A stretch of 64,000 nt of DNA from Bacillus_BD sp963708895. GTDB lineage: Bacteria > Bacillota > Bacilli > Bacillales > Cytobacillaceae. Shown one piece after another: positions 27,045 through 36,089 of the stretch. The stretch spans positions 8,998 through 72,997 of the forward strand of contig CAVPUE010000012.1 in assembly GCA_963708895.1 (NCBI GenBank). Reading direction: 5' to 3'. Positions within the stretch are counted from its first letter, which is position 1. Every line of letters begins with the position of its first letter. The notes under the pieces were generated by a model. The model searched no databases. It saw only the letters and a list, made by a program, of their open reading frames with translations, and was not told the origin of the DNA. The translations under genes and the position numbers were made by a program.

Positions 27045-28662
27045 ACATAAGCTTCAGCTTCAACAAAAAAATATTTTAACACTTGTTTTAATTCTTATCT
27101 TTATTTGGAGTCTATTTGCTGTCAATTGGCGTGATGATCTTGTCCATCCAGGTGGCCTTGCAACGATCAGGCAGATACTAGAAGGACTATTTCAGCCTGA
27201 TTTATCAAAGGAAATTTTAAGTCTAGCTGTTGAATCGACATGGATTACGCTTGCTTATGCAATAGCAGGGATGACGCTCGCGATTGTCATCGCCTTTATC
27301 TTTGGTATTTTGGCATCAGGAATTTTAACAGAAAATCGTGGGATGAAAATTGCCTCTAAAGGAGTATTTCGCTCGATATTAGGGTTTTTAAGAGCAATAC
27401 ATGAACTCGTTTGGGCGTTAATCTTTGTGGCGATGTTCGGACTTACTCCTCTTTCAGCCATCCTCGCTTTAGGAATTCCATATGGTGGGATCTTAGGACG
27501 TATTTTTGCTGATATGCTGAATGATGTCCCAGAAGAACCAATCAAGGCCTTACGTTCCGCAGGTGCATCGAAGCTTCAATGTCTACTCTACGGATATTTT
27601 CCACTTGTGAAAACAAGTATTATTAGCTATACGATGTACCGGTTTGAATGTGCAATTCGTTCATCAGCGATCATGAGTTTTGTCGGTTTAGGCGGACTTG
27701 GTTTTCAAATCCAATTGTCTTTGAATGATTTGAAATATGATGAAGTCTGGACGTTTATCTTTTTCCTAATTGGGATTGTCGTTCTCGTTGATTTCTGGAG
27801 TAGTCATTTAAGAAAAGGGATGAATGAAGCGAAGAAGCGGTCACCAATCCTTATTTTTTCTCTTTTCTTGACAATTGTGTTGCTTCTGTTTTCCTGGTGG
27901 TTTGTATTTGTCGTCGAAAAGGCAAGTTTAACAGATCTCTTTTCTGAAAAAAATGCTTATTATGCCAAGCGATTTTTTGCGGGATTATTTGGTATTGGGG
28001 AAGAAAATCCTGCCTTTTTAAATCCTGACAGTTGGAAAACAGCACTCGGTCTAACGTACGAGACACTTCGAATGAGTATTATGGCGATTGGATTCTCAAC
28101 GATTGCGATGTTTTTAACGGTCATTCCTGCAGCTAGAAATATTGCAGATGGGTCATTAACGCTTGTTGGGAAATGGTACAATTGGATCTCGTTTGGTTTT
28201 GTGCGGATTATGTATATTTTTAGCCGAGCGATTCCTGAATTGGTTTGGGCGATGATGATTATTTTTATTTTAAAACCGGGAATTTTACCGGGAGCGATTG
28301 CCCTGGCACTTCATAATTTTGGGATTCTAGGTAAACTTTGTGCAGAGGTCATTGAAGACTTAGATGGAAGGCCGATTCGAAACTTAGCTTTAAACGGGGC
28401 CTCTAAAGGTCAAATGCTCATCTATGGGGTGTTGCCATTGGCGATGCCAAGGTTTATAACCTATATTCTCTATCGCTGGGAAGTCATTATGCGGACCACG
28501 ATTGTGGTTGGATTTGTTGGTGCAGGTGGACTTGGTCAGCAGTTTAAAATGAGTTTGAGTTTCTTTCATTACACAGATATCACCTTACTACTATTTTGTT
28601 ACTGTGTTCTCGTTTTTATCTCTGATTTTGTTTCTGAAGCAGCCCGAAAAACTTCTAAATAA
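27034..28662 (+). CDS. PhnE-like permease, two permease domains fused in one chain
   Basis: About 542 residues with two homologous halves, each an ABC importer permease. Half 1 has RAIHELVWALIFVAMFG and an EAA-type loop ALRSAGASKLQ. Half 2 has RAIPELVWAMMIIFIL and LALNGASKGQ, with matching FVGLGGLG and FVGAGGLG ends. Roughly twelve membrane segments overall. PhnE is usually a single-domain protein that dimerises, so this single chain would form the whole pore. ATG 27034 with GAGGAG upstream, inside the ATPase gene. Confidence 0.87.
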   Translation: MNLKHKLQLQQKNILTLVLILIFIWSLFAVNWRDDLVHPGGLATIRQILEGLFQPDLSKEILSLAVESTWITLAYAIAGMTLAIVIAFIFGILASGILTENRGMKIASKGVFRSILGFLRAIHELVWALIFVAMFGLTPLSAILALGIPYGGILGRIFADMLNDVPEEPIKALRSAGASKLQCLLYGYFPLVKTSIISYTMYRFECAIRSSAIMSFVGLGGLGFQIQLSLNDLKYDEVWTFIFFLIGIVVLVDFWSSHLRKGMNEAKKRSPILIFSLFLTIVLLLFSWWFVFVVEKASLTDLFSEKNAYYAKRFFAGLFGIGEENPAFLNPDSWKTALGLTYETLRMSIMAIGFSTIAMFLTVIPAARNIADGSLTLVGKWYNWISFGFVRIMYIFSRAIPELVWAMMIIFILKPGILPGAIALALHNFGILGKLCAEVIEDLDGRPIRNLALNGASKGQMLIYGVLPLAMPRFITYILYRWEVIMRTTIVVGFVGAGGLGQQFKMSLSFFHYTDITLLLFCYCVLVFISDFVSEAARKTSK

Positions 28663-28672
28663 ATTGGTATTT

Positions 28673-28703
28673 ATAGGCGCGCTTTCGTGGGCGTCTATTT
28701 TGC
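28673..28703 (+). terminator. Weak terminator after the permease
   Basis: ATAGGCGC ... GCGTCTAT stem with TTTTG tail; imperfect pairing. Confidence 0.4.
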
Positions 28704-28923
28704 TGTTTACGAAAACTTAACACATATTTGACAAGAATTGTTAATCTGTTACAATCTTTTTTTAAAACTGTTTCATATTGGAGACTTCATCCATTGTTTG
28801 GACTTCGTAAAAATAGTATAATAAAGGGAACTTCTATTTGAGAACGAATTGCTTTTTGGACATACGTTAACTTACCAACCTGAGATACTATAGAATGAGA
28901 AGGATCCGTAGTGATAGATTGGG

Positions 28924-29391
28924 GTGATTGTGGTGCAGCGTGTAACAAACTGTGTCTTACTGAAAGATAATAAGATATTACTTTTACAAAAACCACGTCG
29001 TAACTGGTGGGTGGCACCAGGTGGAAAGATGGAACCAGGAGAATCTGTTCGTGATTCATGTATCCGTGAATTTCGTGAAGAAACGGGCATATATTTGAGA
29101 AATCCCAATATTAAAGGAATTTTCACTTTTATCATTGTAGACGGAAATCAAATTTTACGTGAATGGATGATGTTTACGTTTTTCTCCACGGCAGCAGACG
29201 GGTTGAATGTTGACGAAACAGAGGAAGGCATTATTCGCTGGCAGCCAGTAGATGAAATTAGTCAACTTCCAATGGCAGAAGGAGACTATCACATTTTAGA
29301 TTATATGGTGCATGGAAATGGGATTATTTATGGAACGTTTACCTATACACCCGAATATAAATTACTTAGTTATCGATTAGATCCGAGCTAG
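28924..29391 (+). CDS. yvcI: Nudix hydrolase YvcI
   Basis: 155-residue 8-oxo-dGTP-diphosphatase-like Nudix protein. The Nudix box runs from GGKMEPGESVRDSCIREF through REETGI at about residues 33-55. Closely follows B. subtilis YvcI including the C-terminal GTFTYTPEYKLLSYRLDPS. The start is GTG 28924, which gives the same N-terminal length as the orthologue; GTG 28930 and 28933 are alternatives. Heads the yvcI-rapZ-glmR-whiA group. The true substrate is unproven. Confidence 0.86.
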   Translation: MIVVQRVTNCVLLKDNKILLLQKPRRNWWVAPGGKMEPGESVRDSCIREFREETGIYLRNPNIKGIFTFIIVDGNQILREWMMFTFFSTAADGLNVDETEEGIIRWQPVDEISQLPMAEGDYHILDYMVHGNGIIYGTFTYTPEYKLLSYRLDPS

Positions 29392-29456
29392 GAAAGAATT
29401 GAGTCATATTATGGGTGTGTAAGGCGCTTATGCTTTTAAAATAAGGGGGAGAGTTG

Positions 29457-30353
29457 ATGAGTACTGGATCTCAAAATGATGCTCAAATTGTCATTATTAC
29501 AGGTATGTCAGGGGCTGGTAAGACAGTTGCTATTCAAAGCTTCGAAGACATTGGATTTTTCTGTGTAGATAATCTACCTCCCACCCTACTCCCAAAATTT
29601 CTTGAACTTATGAAGGAATCTGGGAATAAGATGAATAAAGTTGCACTTGTGATGGATTTAAGAGGAAGAGAGTTTTTTGAACATCTCTTTAAAGCATTAG
29701 ATGATTTGATTGAAAACACATGGGCTACACCGCAAATTCTATTTCTTGATGCAGATGATGAGACACTGGTCAGACGTTATAAGGAAACAAGACGAAAGCA
29801 TCCTCTAGCTGTCCAAACAGGTCTTCCTCTTGAAGGAATTCAGAATGAACGCGCGATGTTAGCAGATTTAAAGGGAAGAGCTCAGCTCATCTATAATACG
29901 TCAAACCTAAAGCCAAAGGAATTAAGGGAAAAGATCTTAACGCAGTTTTCGATTAATAATCAGGCTACCTTCACCGTCAACGTCATGTCATTTGGATTTA
30001 AACATGGAATTCCGATTGATGCGGATCTCGTTTTTGATGTTCGTTTTCTACCAAACCCGCATTACATTGACCATATGCGACCAAAGACAGGTTTAGATAG
30101 CGAAGTATCAACTTATGTTCTAAAATGGACAGAAACACATAAATTTTTAGAAAAAGTAACTGACTTATTGAGTTTCATGCTTCCACATTATAAACGAGAA
30201 GGCAAAGCTCAATTAGTGATTGCGATCGGCTGTACAGGTGGCCAGCACCGTTCTGTGGCATTATCTGAATACATTGGACATTATTTCGAAAAGGATTATC
30301 ATACACGCATTTCCCATCGAGATATTGATAAAAGAAAGGATAACATAACATGA
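29457..30353 (+). CDS. rapZ: RapZ/YvcJ P-loop nucleotide-binding protein
   Basis: 298-residue P-loop protein; Walker A GMSGAGKT at residues 16-23. In E. coli, RapZ controls glmS through small RNAs; in B. subtilis, YvcJ binds nucleotides and affects competence. The C-terminal signature IGCTGGQHRSV is present. ATG 29457 with AAGGGGGAG upstream. The stop overlaps the glmR ATG by 4 bp. Confidence 0.94.
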   Translation: MSTGSQNDAQIVIITGMSGAGKTVAIQSFEDIGFFCVDNLPPTLLPKFLELMKESGNKMNKVALVMDLRGREFFEHLFKALDDLIENTWATPQILFLDADDETLVRRYKETRRKHPLAVQTGLPLEGIQNERAMLADLKGRAQLIYNTSNLKPKELREKILTQFSINNQATFTVNVMSFGFKHGIPIDADLVFDVRFLPNPHYIDHMRPKTGLDSEVSTYVLKWTETHKFLEKVTDLLSFMLPHYKREGKAQLVIAIGCTGGQHRSVALSEYIGHYFEKDYHTRISHRDIDKRKDNIT

Positions 30354-31333
30354 CGCAAACCGAACAGCCAAGAGTTGTAATTATCGGCGGGGGCACTGGA
30401 TTGCCAGTACTACTGCGTGGATTAAAACATTATCCCGTCGATATTACGGCAATCGTTACGGTTGCCGATGATGGTGGGAGTTCAGGTAGATTAAGGGATG
30501 AGCTCAACATTCCACCACCTGGAGATGTTCGAAATGTTTTAGCTGCTTTATCTGAAGTTGAACCACTCATCGAAGAAATGTTTCAACATCGTTTTAAATC
30601 ATCCAATGAACTGTCAGGACATTCACTTGGAAACTTAATTTTAGCAGCGATGACATCGATCACAGGAGACTTTATGTATGCCATACAGGAAATGAGTAAA
30701 GTCTTAAATGTACATGGAAATGTACTTCCTGCCGCAAATCAAAGCGTTGTGTTACATGCCGAACTTGAAGATGGTACAATCATTTCTGGAGAATCTAAGA
30801 TCCCCTTTTCAGGGAAAAGAATTAAACGGGTATTTTTAACACCAGATACAATCCAGCCGCTTCCAGAAACGATTCAAGCGATTCGAAATGCTGATTTAAT
30901 TATCATTGGTCCAGGTAGTTTATATACAAGTATATTACCCAATTTACTTGTTCCGCAAATCGGGCAAGAAGTCTGTGAGGCAAAGGCCAAAAAAGTCTAT
31001 ATCTGCAATATTATGACACAGGCTGGAGAAACACATGACTTTACAGCAAGTGATCATGTCAATGCCATTTATGATCATATGGGTAAACCATTTATGAATA
31101 CGATTCTCGTCAATAGAGAAGAGATTCCAGATGATATTCAAGCGAGATACATTAAGGAAGAAGCAAAACCTGTCCATTTTGATGTAAATAGTCTTTACGA
31201 ACTTGGACTTGATGTGATTTTTGGTGAAATTGTTTCTCTTGATGAAGGAGTCATTCGTCATGACACACAAGAAGTAGCGAAAATTTTATATTCTTTCCTA
31301 AAGAATGAAACCAAAGATAGGTTTAAAGCGTAA
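30350..31333 (+). CDS. glmR: GlmR/YvcK gluconeogenesis factor
   Basis: 327-residue CofD-like protein, known in B. subtilis as GlmR (YvcK), needed for cell-wall precursor supply on gluconeogenic carbon; binds UDP-GlcNAc. Conserved parts: VIIGGGTGLPVLLRGL, VTVADDGGSSGRLRDE, PPPGDVRN, HSLGNLILAA and IIGPGSLYTSILPNLLV. Overlaps rapZ; whiA follows after 36 bp. Confidence 0.94.
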   Translation: MTQTEQPRVVIIGGGTGLPVLLRGLKHYPVDITAIVTVADDGGSSGRLRDELNIPPPGDVRNVLAALSEVEPLIEEMFQHRFKSSNELSGHSLGNLILAAMTSITGDFMYAIQEMSKVLNVHGNVLPAANQSVVLHAELEDGTIISGESKIPFSGKRIKRVFLTPDTIQPLPETIQAIRNADLIIIGPGSLYTSILPNLLVPQIGQEVCEAKAKKVYICNIMTQAGETHDFTASDHVNAIYDHMGKPFMNTILVNREEIPDDIQARYIKEEAKPVHFDVNSLYELGLDVIFGEIVSLDEGVIRHDTQEVAKILYSFLKNETKDRFKA

Positions 31334-31369
31334 TAAGAATAGTTGTTGTTGTAATAGGGGGTGTTACCA

Positions 31370-32311
31370 ATGTCTTTCGCTTCAGAAACAAAAAAAGAAC
31401 TAACCAATTTAGAGGTCAAAGATTGCTGTGGATTGGCTGAACTATCGGCGCTAATCCAAATGAATGGTTCACTCTCATTTACCAATAAAAAATTAGCGGT
31501 TGACGTTCAAACGGAAAATGCAGCGATTGCTAGAAGAATTTATACGTTAATCAAACGATTCTATCCGGTGACGGTCGAATTGCTTGTCCGAAAAAAAATG
31601 AGATTAAAAAAGAATAATGTGTATATTGTTCGGTTAGTAGATCATGCACGTCGGATCTTAGAGGATTTGGGAATCATTGGTGAGGGATTTGAATTCGTCA
31701 CAGAGATTTGTCCACGATTGATTATGAAGAAATGTTGTAAGCGTTCTTACTTAAGAGGTGCCTTTCTAGCTGGAGGGTCTGTAAATAATCCAGAGACATC
31801 CTCCTATCATCTAGAAATCTTTTCGCTTTATAAAGAACATAGTGAAGCGTTATGTGAATTAATGAACTCTTTTGATTTAAATGCTAAAACATTAGAAAGA
31901 AAAAAGGGGTATATGACCTATTTAAAAGAAGCTGAAAAAATTACTGATTTCTTAATCATTATCGGGGCAAACAATGCCATGTTAAAATTTGAAGACATCC
32001 GCATTCTCCGTGATATGAGAAATTCAGTGAATCGGTTAGTCAACTGTGAAACAGCAAACTTAAATAAAACGATTGGGGCTTCGGTCCGACAAGTTGAAAA
32101 TATCAAGTATATTCAAGGAACAGTCGGATTGGACGTGTTGCCAGAAAAACTTCGGGAAATTGCTGAACTTCGAGTCGCCCATAAAGATGTTACATTAAAA
32201 GAACTCGGAGAAATGGTTTCGAGTGGACCGATTAGTAAATCGGGAATCAATCACCGCCTACGAAAGGTTGACGCAATCGCTGAAAAAATAAGAAAAGGTC
32301 AACCGATTTAG
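31370..32311 (+). CDS. whiA: WhiA DNA-binding protein
   Basis: 313-residue protein with an N-terminal LAGLIDADG homing-endonuclease-like fold lacking nuclease activity (RGAFLAGGSVNNPE) and a C-terminal helix-turn-helix (ELGEMVSSGPISKSGINHRL). In Firmicutes it influences cell division and chromosome segregation. ATG 31370 has GGGGGTG upstream; an earlier start would add three residues. Third gene of the conserved rapZ-glmR-whiA-crh string. Confidence 0.95.
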   Translation: MSFASETKKELTNLEVKDCCGLAELSALIQMNGSLSFTNKKLAVDVQTENAAIARRIYTLIKRFYPVTVELLVRKKMRLKKNNVYIVRLVDHARRILEDLGIIGEGFEFVTEICPRLIMKKCCKRSYLRGAFLAGGSVNNPETSSYHLEIFSLYKEHSEALCELMNSFDLNAKTLERKKGYMTYLKEAEKITDFLIIIGANNAMLKFEDIRILRDMRNSVNRLVNCETANLNKTIGASVRQVENIKYIQGTVGLDVLPEKLREIAELRVAHKDVTLKELGEMVSSGPISKSGINHRLRKVDAIAEKIRKGQPI

Positions 32312-32432
32312 ATCTCCTTGGAGAGTTTTTCAAATTTCAATATGAACAAAGCTAAATTTAAAGTTAGGTTCTTTGTGTTAATTAAATAAATATAGATAAA
32401 AATAGAGAAGATAGTTAAGAGGAGGAAAAGAA

Positions 32433-32690
32433 ATGGTTGAGAAACAAGTTGAAATTAAATTAAAAACAGGTTTACAAGCAAGACCAGCGGCCATGTTTGT
32501 TCAAAAAGCGAATCGATTTTCATCAGATGTATTTTTAGAAAAAGATGGAAAGAAAGTAAATGCCAAAAGTATTATGGGTCTAATGAGTTTAGCTCTTGGG
32601 ACTGGTACGGTTGTTACACTTTCTGTCGATGGAAATGATGAAGGTGAAGCCATTAAAGAGTTATCAGAATTTGTTGAACAGGAAGGATAA
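32433..32690 (+). CDS. crh: Catabolite repression HPr-like protein Crh
   Basis: 85-residue HPr paralogue. The usual phospho-His15 is replaced by Gln15 (TGLQARPAA) while the regulatory Ser46 (NAKSIMGLM) is kept. This is the diagnostic pattern of Crh, which is phosphorylated by HprK and acts as CcpA corepressor but not in PTS transfer. Preceded by GAGGAGG. The kinase gene is at 9.1 kb in this window. Confidence 0.96.
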   Translation: MVEKQVEIKLKTGLQARPAAMFVQKANRFSSDVFLEKDGKKVNAKSIMGLMSLALGTGTVVTLSVDGNDEGEAIKELSEFVEQEG

Positions 32691-32731
32691 TTCCCCCGTG
32701 TTTCAAGTTCAAATGAAAGAACATCAAAAAA

Positions 32732-32774
32732 AATAAACTCGCAGACTTATAAAAGTCTGCGAGTTTATTTTTTT
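32732..32774. terminator. Bidirectional terminator between crh and clpP
   Basis: AAATAAACTCGCAGACTT / AAGTCTGCGAGTTTATTT, with A-run and T-run on either side, so it works for both converging genes. Confidence 0.9.
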
Positions 32775-32775
32775 C

Positions 32776-33381
32776 TTATTTCTTATCTTTTTCTACCGCA
32801 TTGCTGCGTTCAATAATATGGTCAATTAATCCGTATTCTTTCGCTTGAGTAGCTGTCATGAAGTTATCACGATCTGTATCTTTTGAAATTACTTCAAGTG
32901 GTTGACCTGTACGTTCAGACATAATTCCATTTAATTTATCACGTAAGAATAAAATACGTTTCGCTGCAATTTCAATTTCAGTCGCTTGTCCTTGTGCACC
33001 ACCAAGTGGTTGGTGAATCATCACTTCAGCGTTTGGAAGAGCATAACGTTTTCCTTTTGTACCAGCTGTTAGTAAGAAAGCACCCATAGATGCTGCCATA
33101 CCGATACAAATCGTTTGTACGTCTGGTTTGATGAATTGCATCGTATCATAAATCGCCATACCTGCTGTAATACTACCACCAGGGCTGTTAATATAGATGG
33201 ATATATCCTTCTCAGGGTTTTCTGCTTCTAGGAAAAGTAGCTGTGCTACAATGGAGTTTGCAACATTATCATCAATGCCGCTACCTAGCATAATAATACG
33301 GTCTTTTAACAGACGGGAATAAATATCATAAGCCCGTTCACCGCGGTTTGTTTGTTCAATAACTGTAGGAATTAAATTCAT
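32776..33381 (-). CDS. clpP: ATP-dependent Clp protease proteolytic subunit
   Basis: Serine peptidase that forms the 14-mer chamber fed by ClpC/ClpX/ClpE. 201 residues with the catalytic triad Ser98 (GMAASMGAF), His123 (MIHQPLGG) and Asp172 (DTDRDNF). Convergent to crh. The start has AGGAGGATG. Its promoter at about 33450-33477 overlaps a CtsR box, indicating heat-shock derepression. Confidence 0.97.
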   Translation of the reverse strand: MNLIPTVIEQTNRGERAYDIYSRLLKDRIIMLGSGIDDNVANSIVAQLLFLEAENPEKDISIYINSPGGSITAGMAIYDTMQFIKPDVQTICIGMAASMGAFLLTAGTKGKRYALPNAEVMIHQPLGGAQGQATEIEIAAKRILFLRDKLNGIMSERTGQPLEVISKDTDRDNFMTATQAKEYGLIDHIIERSNAVEKDKK

Positions 33382-33448
33382 TCTTCATCCTCCTCCACAC
33401 GTTTAGATACATTCTACAGCTAACATAACGATAGCTGTCAATAACTTA

Positions 33449-33478
33449 ATCATACACCGATGGTCAAACAAGGTCAAA
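33449..33478 (-). promoter_or_regulatory. clpP promoter overlapped by a CtsR box
   Basis: On the minus strand, TTGACC-17 bp-TATGAT. On the plus strand, GGTCAAA-CAA-GGTCAAA at 33462-33478 is an exact CtsR heptad direct repeat. The -35 element lies inside the operator, so CtsR binding would exclude RNA polymerase. Confidence 0.88.
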
Positions 33479-33590
33479 TATTAGACTCGCGGATTAAAAA
33501 GTTATTTTCGACATTTTCCATGCTGTATTTGGATAAATCGAATCGTTTCCAATATAGCCAAACAAGTTGAAAAATAAACAGTATAGTTTA

Positions 33591-33708
33591 TGTGAAGTTT
33601 GTTGTTAAAATCTAAAGGCCGATTTTAACGTAGTAAAAGCTATTTTGCGCATTTATATTAAATTGCAGCTCTAAAGAGCTATAACAAGGCTGATTCGTAA
33701 AATGAGCC
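33591..33708. repeat. Partial MITE-like repeat, copy 4
   Basis: GAAGTTTGTTGTTAAAATC, GATTTTAACGTAG, AAGCTATTTTG and GCAGCTCT match the first half of the element at 53067-53248; the second half is lost. A further terminal-repeat-like fragment (GGCTGATTCGTAAAATGAGCC region) ends it. 33480-33590 shows nothing else. Confidence 0.5.
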
Positions 33709-33741
33709 ATAGACAATGATTGCCTGAGAAGATTGTAATAA

Positions 33742-33777
33742 AAAACCTCTTATTCGTTTGATGAATAAGAGGTTTTA
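33742..33777 (-). terminator. Terminator of the tRNA-Arg gene
   Basis: AAAACCTCTTATTC / GAATAAGAGGTTTT hairpin just downstream of the minus-strand tRNA. Confidence 0.8.
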
Positions 33778-33786
33778 AGTTATGAG

Positions 33787-33858
33787 TGCCCTCGGCGAGA
33801 ATCGAACTCACATTTTAAGCTTCGGAGGCTTACGTGCTATCCGTTGCACCACGAGGGC
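33787..33858 (-). tRNA. tRNA-Arg (anticodon CCG)
   Basis: 72-nt cloverleaf on the minus strand. Acceptor GCCCTCG/CGAGGGC, anticodon stem TAAGC/GCTTA with loop CTCCGAA (anticodon CCG, reading CGG), T-arm with GAGTTCGATTCTC. Discriminator A; CCA is not encoded. Located between clpP and sigL as in B. subtilis. Confidence 0.95.
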
Positions 33859-34066
33859 ATAAAAGCATATGTTCCGCAAAACAACGCCTTTCTATTATAT
33901 GACAGGATTTAAAGCTTTGCAAGAAAAACAATTAAAAGGATGGTACTTATGATTGGACATTGTCATACACTAGGATTCTAGAAGAAAAAACTTCTGAAAA
34001 ATAGTAAAAACAGACCCTTCAGTAGTAATAATACAAAACCCTTCGACATAATATTTTTAAACACTA

Positions 34067-34210
34067 TAATCAAATTCGCTCCATCGAATTTGCGGATAAA
34101 CCTTTCGCTGCTCGATAAGTACCTTTTAAAAATCCGTGCATTCGCCGAGACTAACTTCATTAGCATGCATCTTCGGCCTTCTATAAGGGAGATAAATGCT
34201 GAATGAAGTT
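34067..34210 (-). repeat. Palindromic dispersed element, copy 2 (opposite strand)
   Basis: Reverse-strand relative of 20279-20472: AACTTCATTCAGCAT, GTCTCGGCGAATGCACGG, ATTTTTAAAAGGTACTTATCGAGC and CAAATTCGATGGAGCGAATTTG blocks occur in the same order, with a shorter middle and without the GGGGTTCAAACCCC hairpin. No ORF. 33859-34066 shows nothing I can name. Confidence 0.45.
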
Positions 34211-34269
34211 AAATTCCTACCAAGAATAGCATGCTTCTATTGTAAAATAGAAAGAGAGGTGAATAGGCA

Positions 34270-35602
34270 TTGAATTTGAAACCAGGCTTATGGCAACAAC
34301 AAACCGTAAAGTTAGCGATGACACAGGAGCTTAAACAAGCCATCACATTATTACAATATTCCAGCATCGAGCTTCATGAGTTTCTTGAAAATAAAGCATT
34401 GGAAAATCCATTGATGCAAATTGAAACACCGAATGTGGAGGTCATCGATCCGCGTTATGATACAGTGAGAAAGACAAAAAACACCTCACAAGCTGATAAG
34501 CAAAGTTGGCTTGAGCAAATCGCTAAAGACAATCGTTCTTTATCCCAGTATGTTACGGGGCAAATCGATTTCGGACTCTATGATCAAAAAACGAAGGGTA
34601 TTCTACTATTTTTAATCAATAGTATGGATGAAAACGGCTATATTCATATTTCGATGCAGGAGGTTTCTTCCATATTGTCCGTACCACTTGAAGAGGCAGA
34701 AGATGCCCTGAGTGTCATTCAAAGTCTAGAACCAGCGGGAATCGGAGCGAGAAATTTACAAGAGTGTTTGTTGCTGCAAATTGTAACAGACAGTGAGAGA
34801 AATCAGTTAGCCTCAACCATTGTTTCTGATTATTTTTCACTATTCGCTGAAAAGAAATGGAAGAAAATCGCGAAAGAACTAACTGTTGAATTAAGTCAAA
34901 TACAGGAAGTCTATGATTATATTCAAACCTTAAATCCAAGACCAGGTGCTGATTTTCAAAGTGAACAAACTAGCTATATTGTGCCAGATATTCTCATCAA
35001 ATGGGAGGGGCCAGGAATTAACGGTGAGTATGTTCGACGACTCACTTCCTAAAATTCATTTTAATAATCAATATTATCGGAAATTTCAATCAAATGGTGA
35101 TGAAAAGGTAAAACGCTTTCTTCAAGAAAAACAACAGGATTTTCGGTGGATTATGAAAAGCATCGAACAAAGAAAAGAAACGATTATGAAGGTGACTTTG
35201 AAAATTGTTGAGAAGCAACCAGATTATTTTATCACTGGTCCTGATACATTAAGACCAATGACGATGAAGGAAATATCGGAAGAACTTGGAATCCATGAAT
35301 CAACGGTTAGTCGGACTGTTCGAGAAAAGTATGCGCAAACACCATTTGGTACAGTGGAGTTAAAAAGCTTTTTCACAAGTAATATTAAAACAACATCAAC
35401 TGAAGATACTTCATCTTCACAAGTTAAAAAAGAAATTCAACAATTGATTAATGGTGAAAATAAATTAAAACCATTATCAGACCAGGATATAGTAGGGCGT
35501 TTAAAAGAGAATAATGGTATGATTATTTCGCGAAGAACGGTAGCGAAATATCGGGACCAATTGGGAATCCCATCATCAACGAAGCGCAAACGATTCCAAT
35601 AG
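34270..35602 (+). CDS. sigL: RNA polymerase sigma-54 factor SigL (one frameshift)
   Basis: Alternative sigma factor needing enhancer-binding activators; controls levanase, arginine/acetoin and cold-related genes in Bacillus. The N-terminal activator-binding region (MTQELKQAITLLQYSSIELHEF) is followed by the core-binding domain, then the HTH (EELGIHESTVSRTVREKY) and the RpoN box (ISRRTVAKYRDQLG). One extra base near 35010 (GAG GGG c CAG GAA) splits the reading frame; removing it gives KWEGQELTVSMFDDSLP and a total of about 443 residues. TTG start with GAGAGGTGAA upstream. Confidence 0.92.
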
Positions 35603-35671
35603 GCTCTTTTTTATTTTAAAAAGGAGCCTGTATGTTTACTTGAATAAAAAGTAGCTAAAGGTGTGACTATA

Positions 35672-35923
35672 ATGGGAGAGAAGCCAACCGTAACTCTTTT
35701 TACAAGAAAGGGTTGCCACTTATGTGAAAAAGCAAAAGAGGTGATACAGGATTTACAAAAAAAGATCAACTTTACTTATGAGGAATGTGATATTGAGACG
35801 AAAGACGAGTGGACTGAAAACTACGGATTAATGATTCCAGTCGTCTTGATTAATGGAAAAGAAATTCAATATGGACAAATTGATGGCACAACACTCAGTA
35901 AAGCGTTTGCAAAAATGGTATAA
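35672..35923 (+). CDS. Glutaredoxin-like thioredoxin-fold protein
   Basis: 83-residue thiol-disulfide protein. The CxxC site CHLC (Cys15, Cys18) follows VTLFTRKG; IPVVLINGKEI carries the cis-Pro. Typical of DUF836/glutaredoxin-like small proteins. The ATG at 35672 has AAAGGTG upstream. Lies between sigL and cggR, with no obvious functional link to either; the redox partner is unknown. Confidence 0.85.
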   Translation: MGEKPTVTLFTRKGCHLCEKAKEVIQDLQKKINFTYEECDIETKDEWTENYGLMIPVVLINGKEIQYGQIDGTTLSKAFAKMV

Positions 35924-36031
35924 AAAAATAATTCAATATAAAACGCTTACATCATGAAACTAGTCTTGAATTGCTAAAAGATTCCTGTTAACATAAGAAA
36001 TGTAGCAGGGATTCATTTTTTTTACACTAAG

Positions 36032-36067
36032 TGGGACATAAAATGTCTAACTGGGACTTTTAGTGAC
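36032..36067 (+). promoter_or_regulatory. CggR operator
   Basis: TGGGAC-N6-TGTC-N4-TGGGAC-N6-TGAC. This has the same architecture as the B. subtilis CggR operator (CGGGAC-N6-TGTC-N4-CGGGAC-N6-TGTC) and sits just before cggR. A promoter is likely upstream (TTGAAT-16-TAACAT), not firm. Confidence 0.85.
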
Positions 36068-36089
36068 CTTTAGTGAAGGAGCTGCATAA

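Noticed and set aside
35936..35955. cre site upstream of cggR (AAAACGCTTACA)
   Set aside because: The first two consensus positions (TG) are AT; glycolytic cggR control is normally through CggR. Not strong enough to list.
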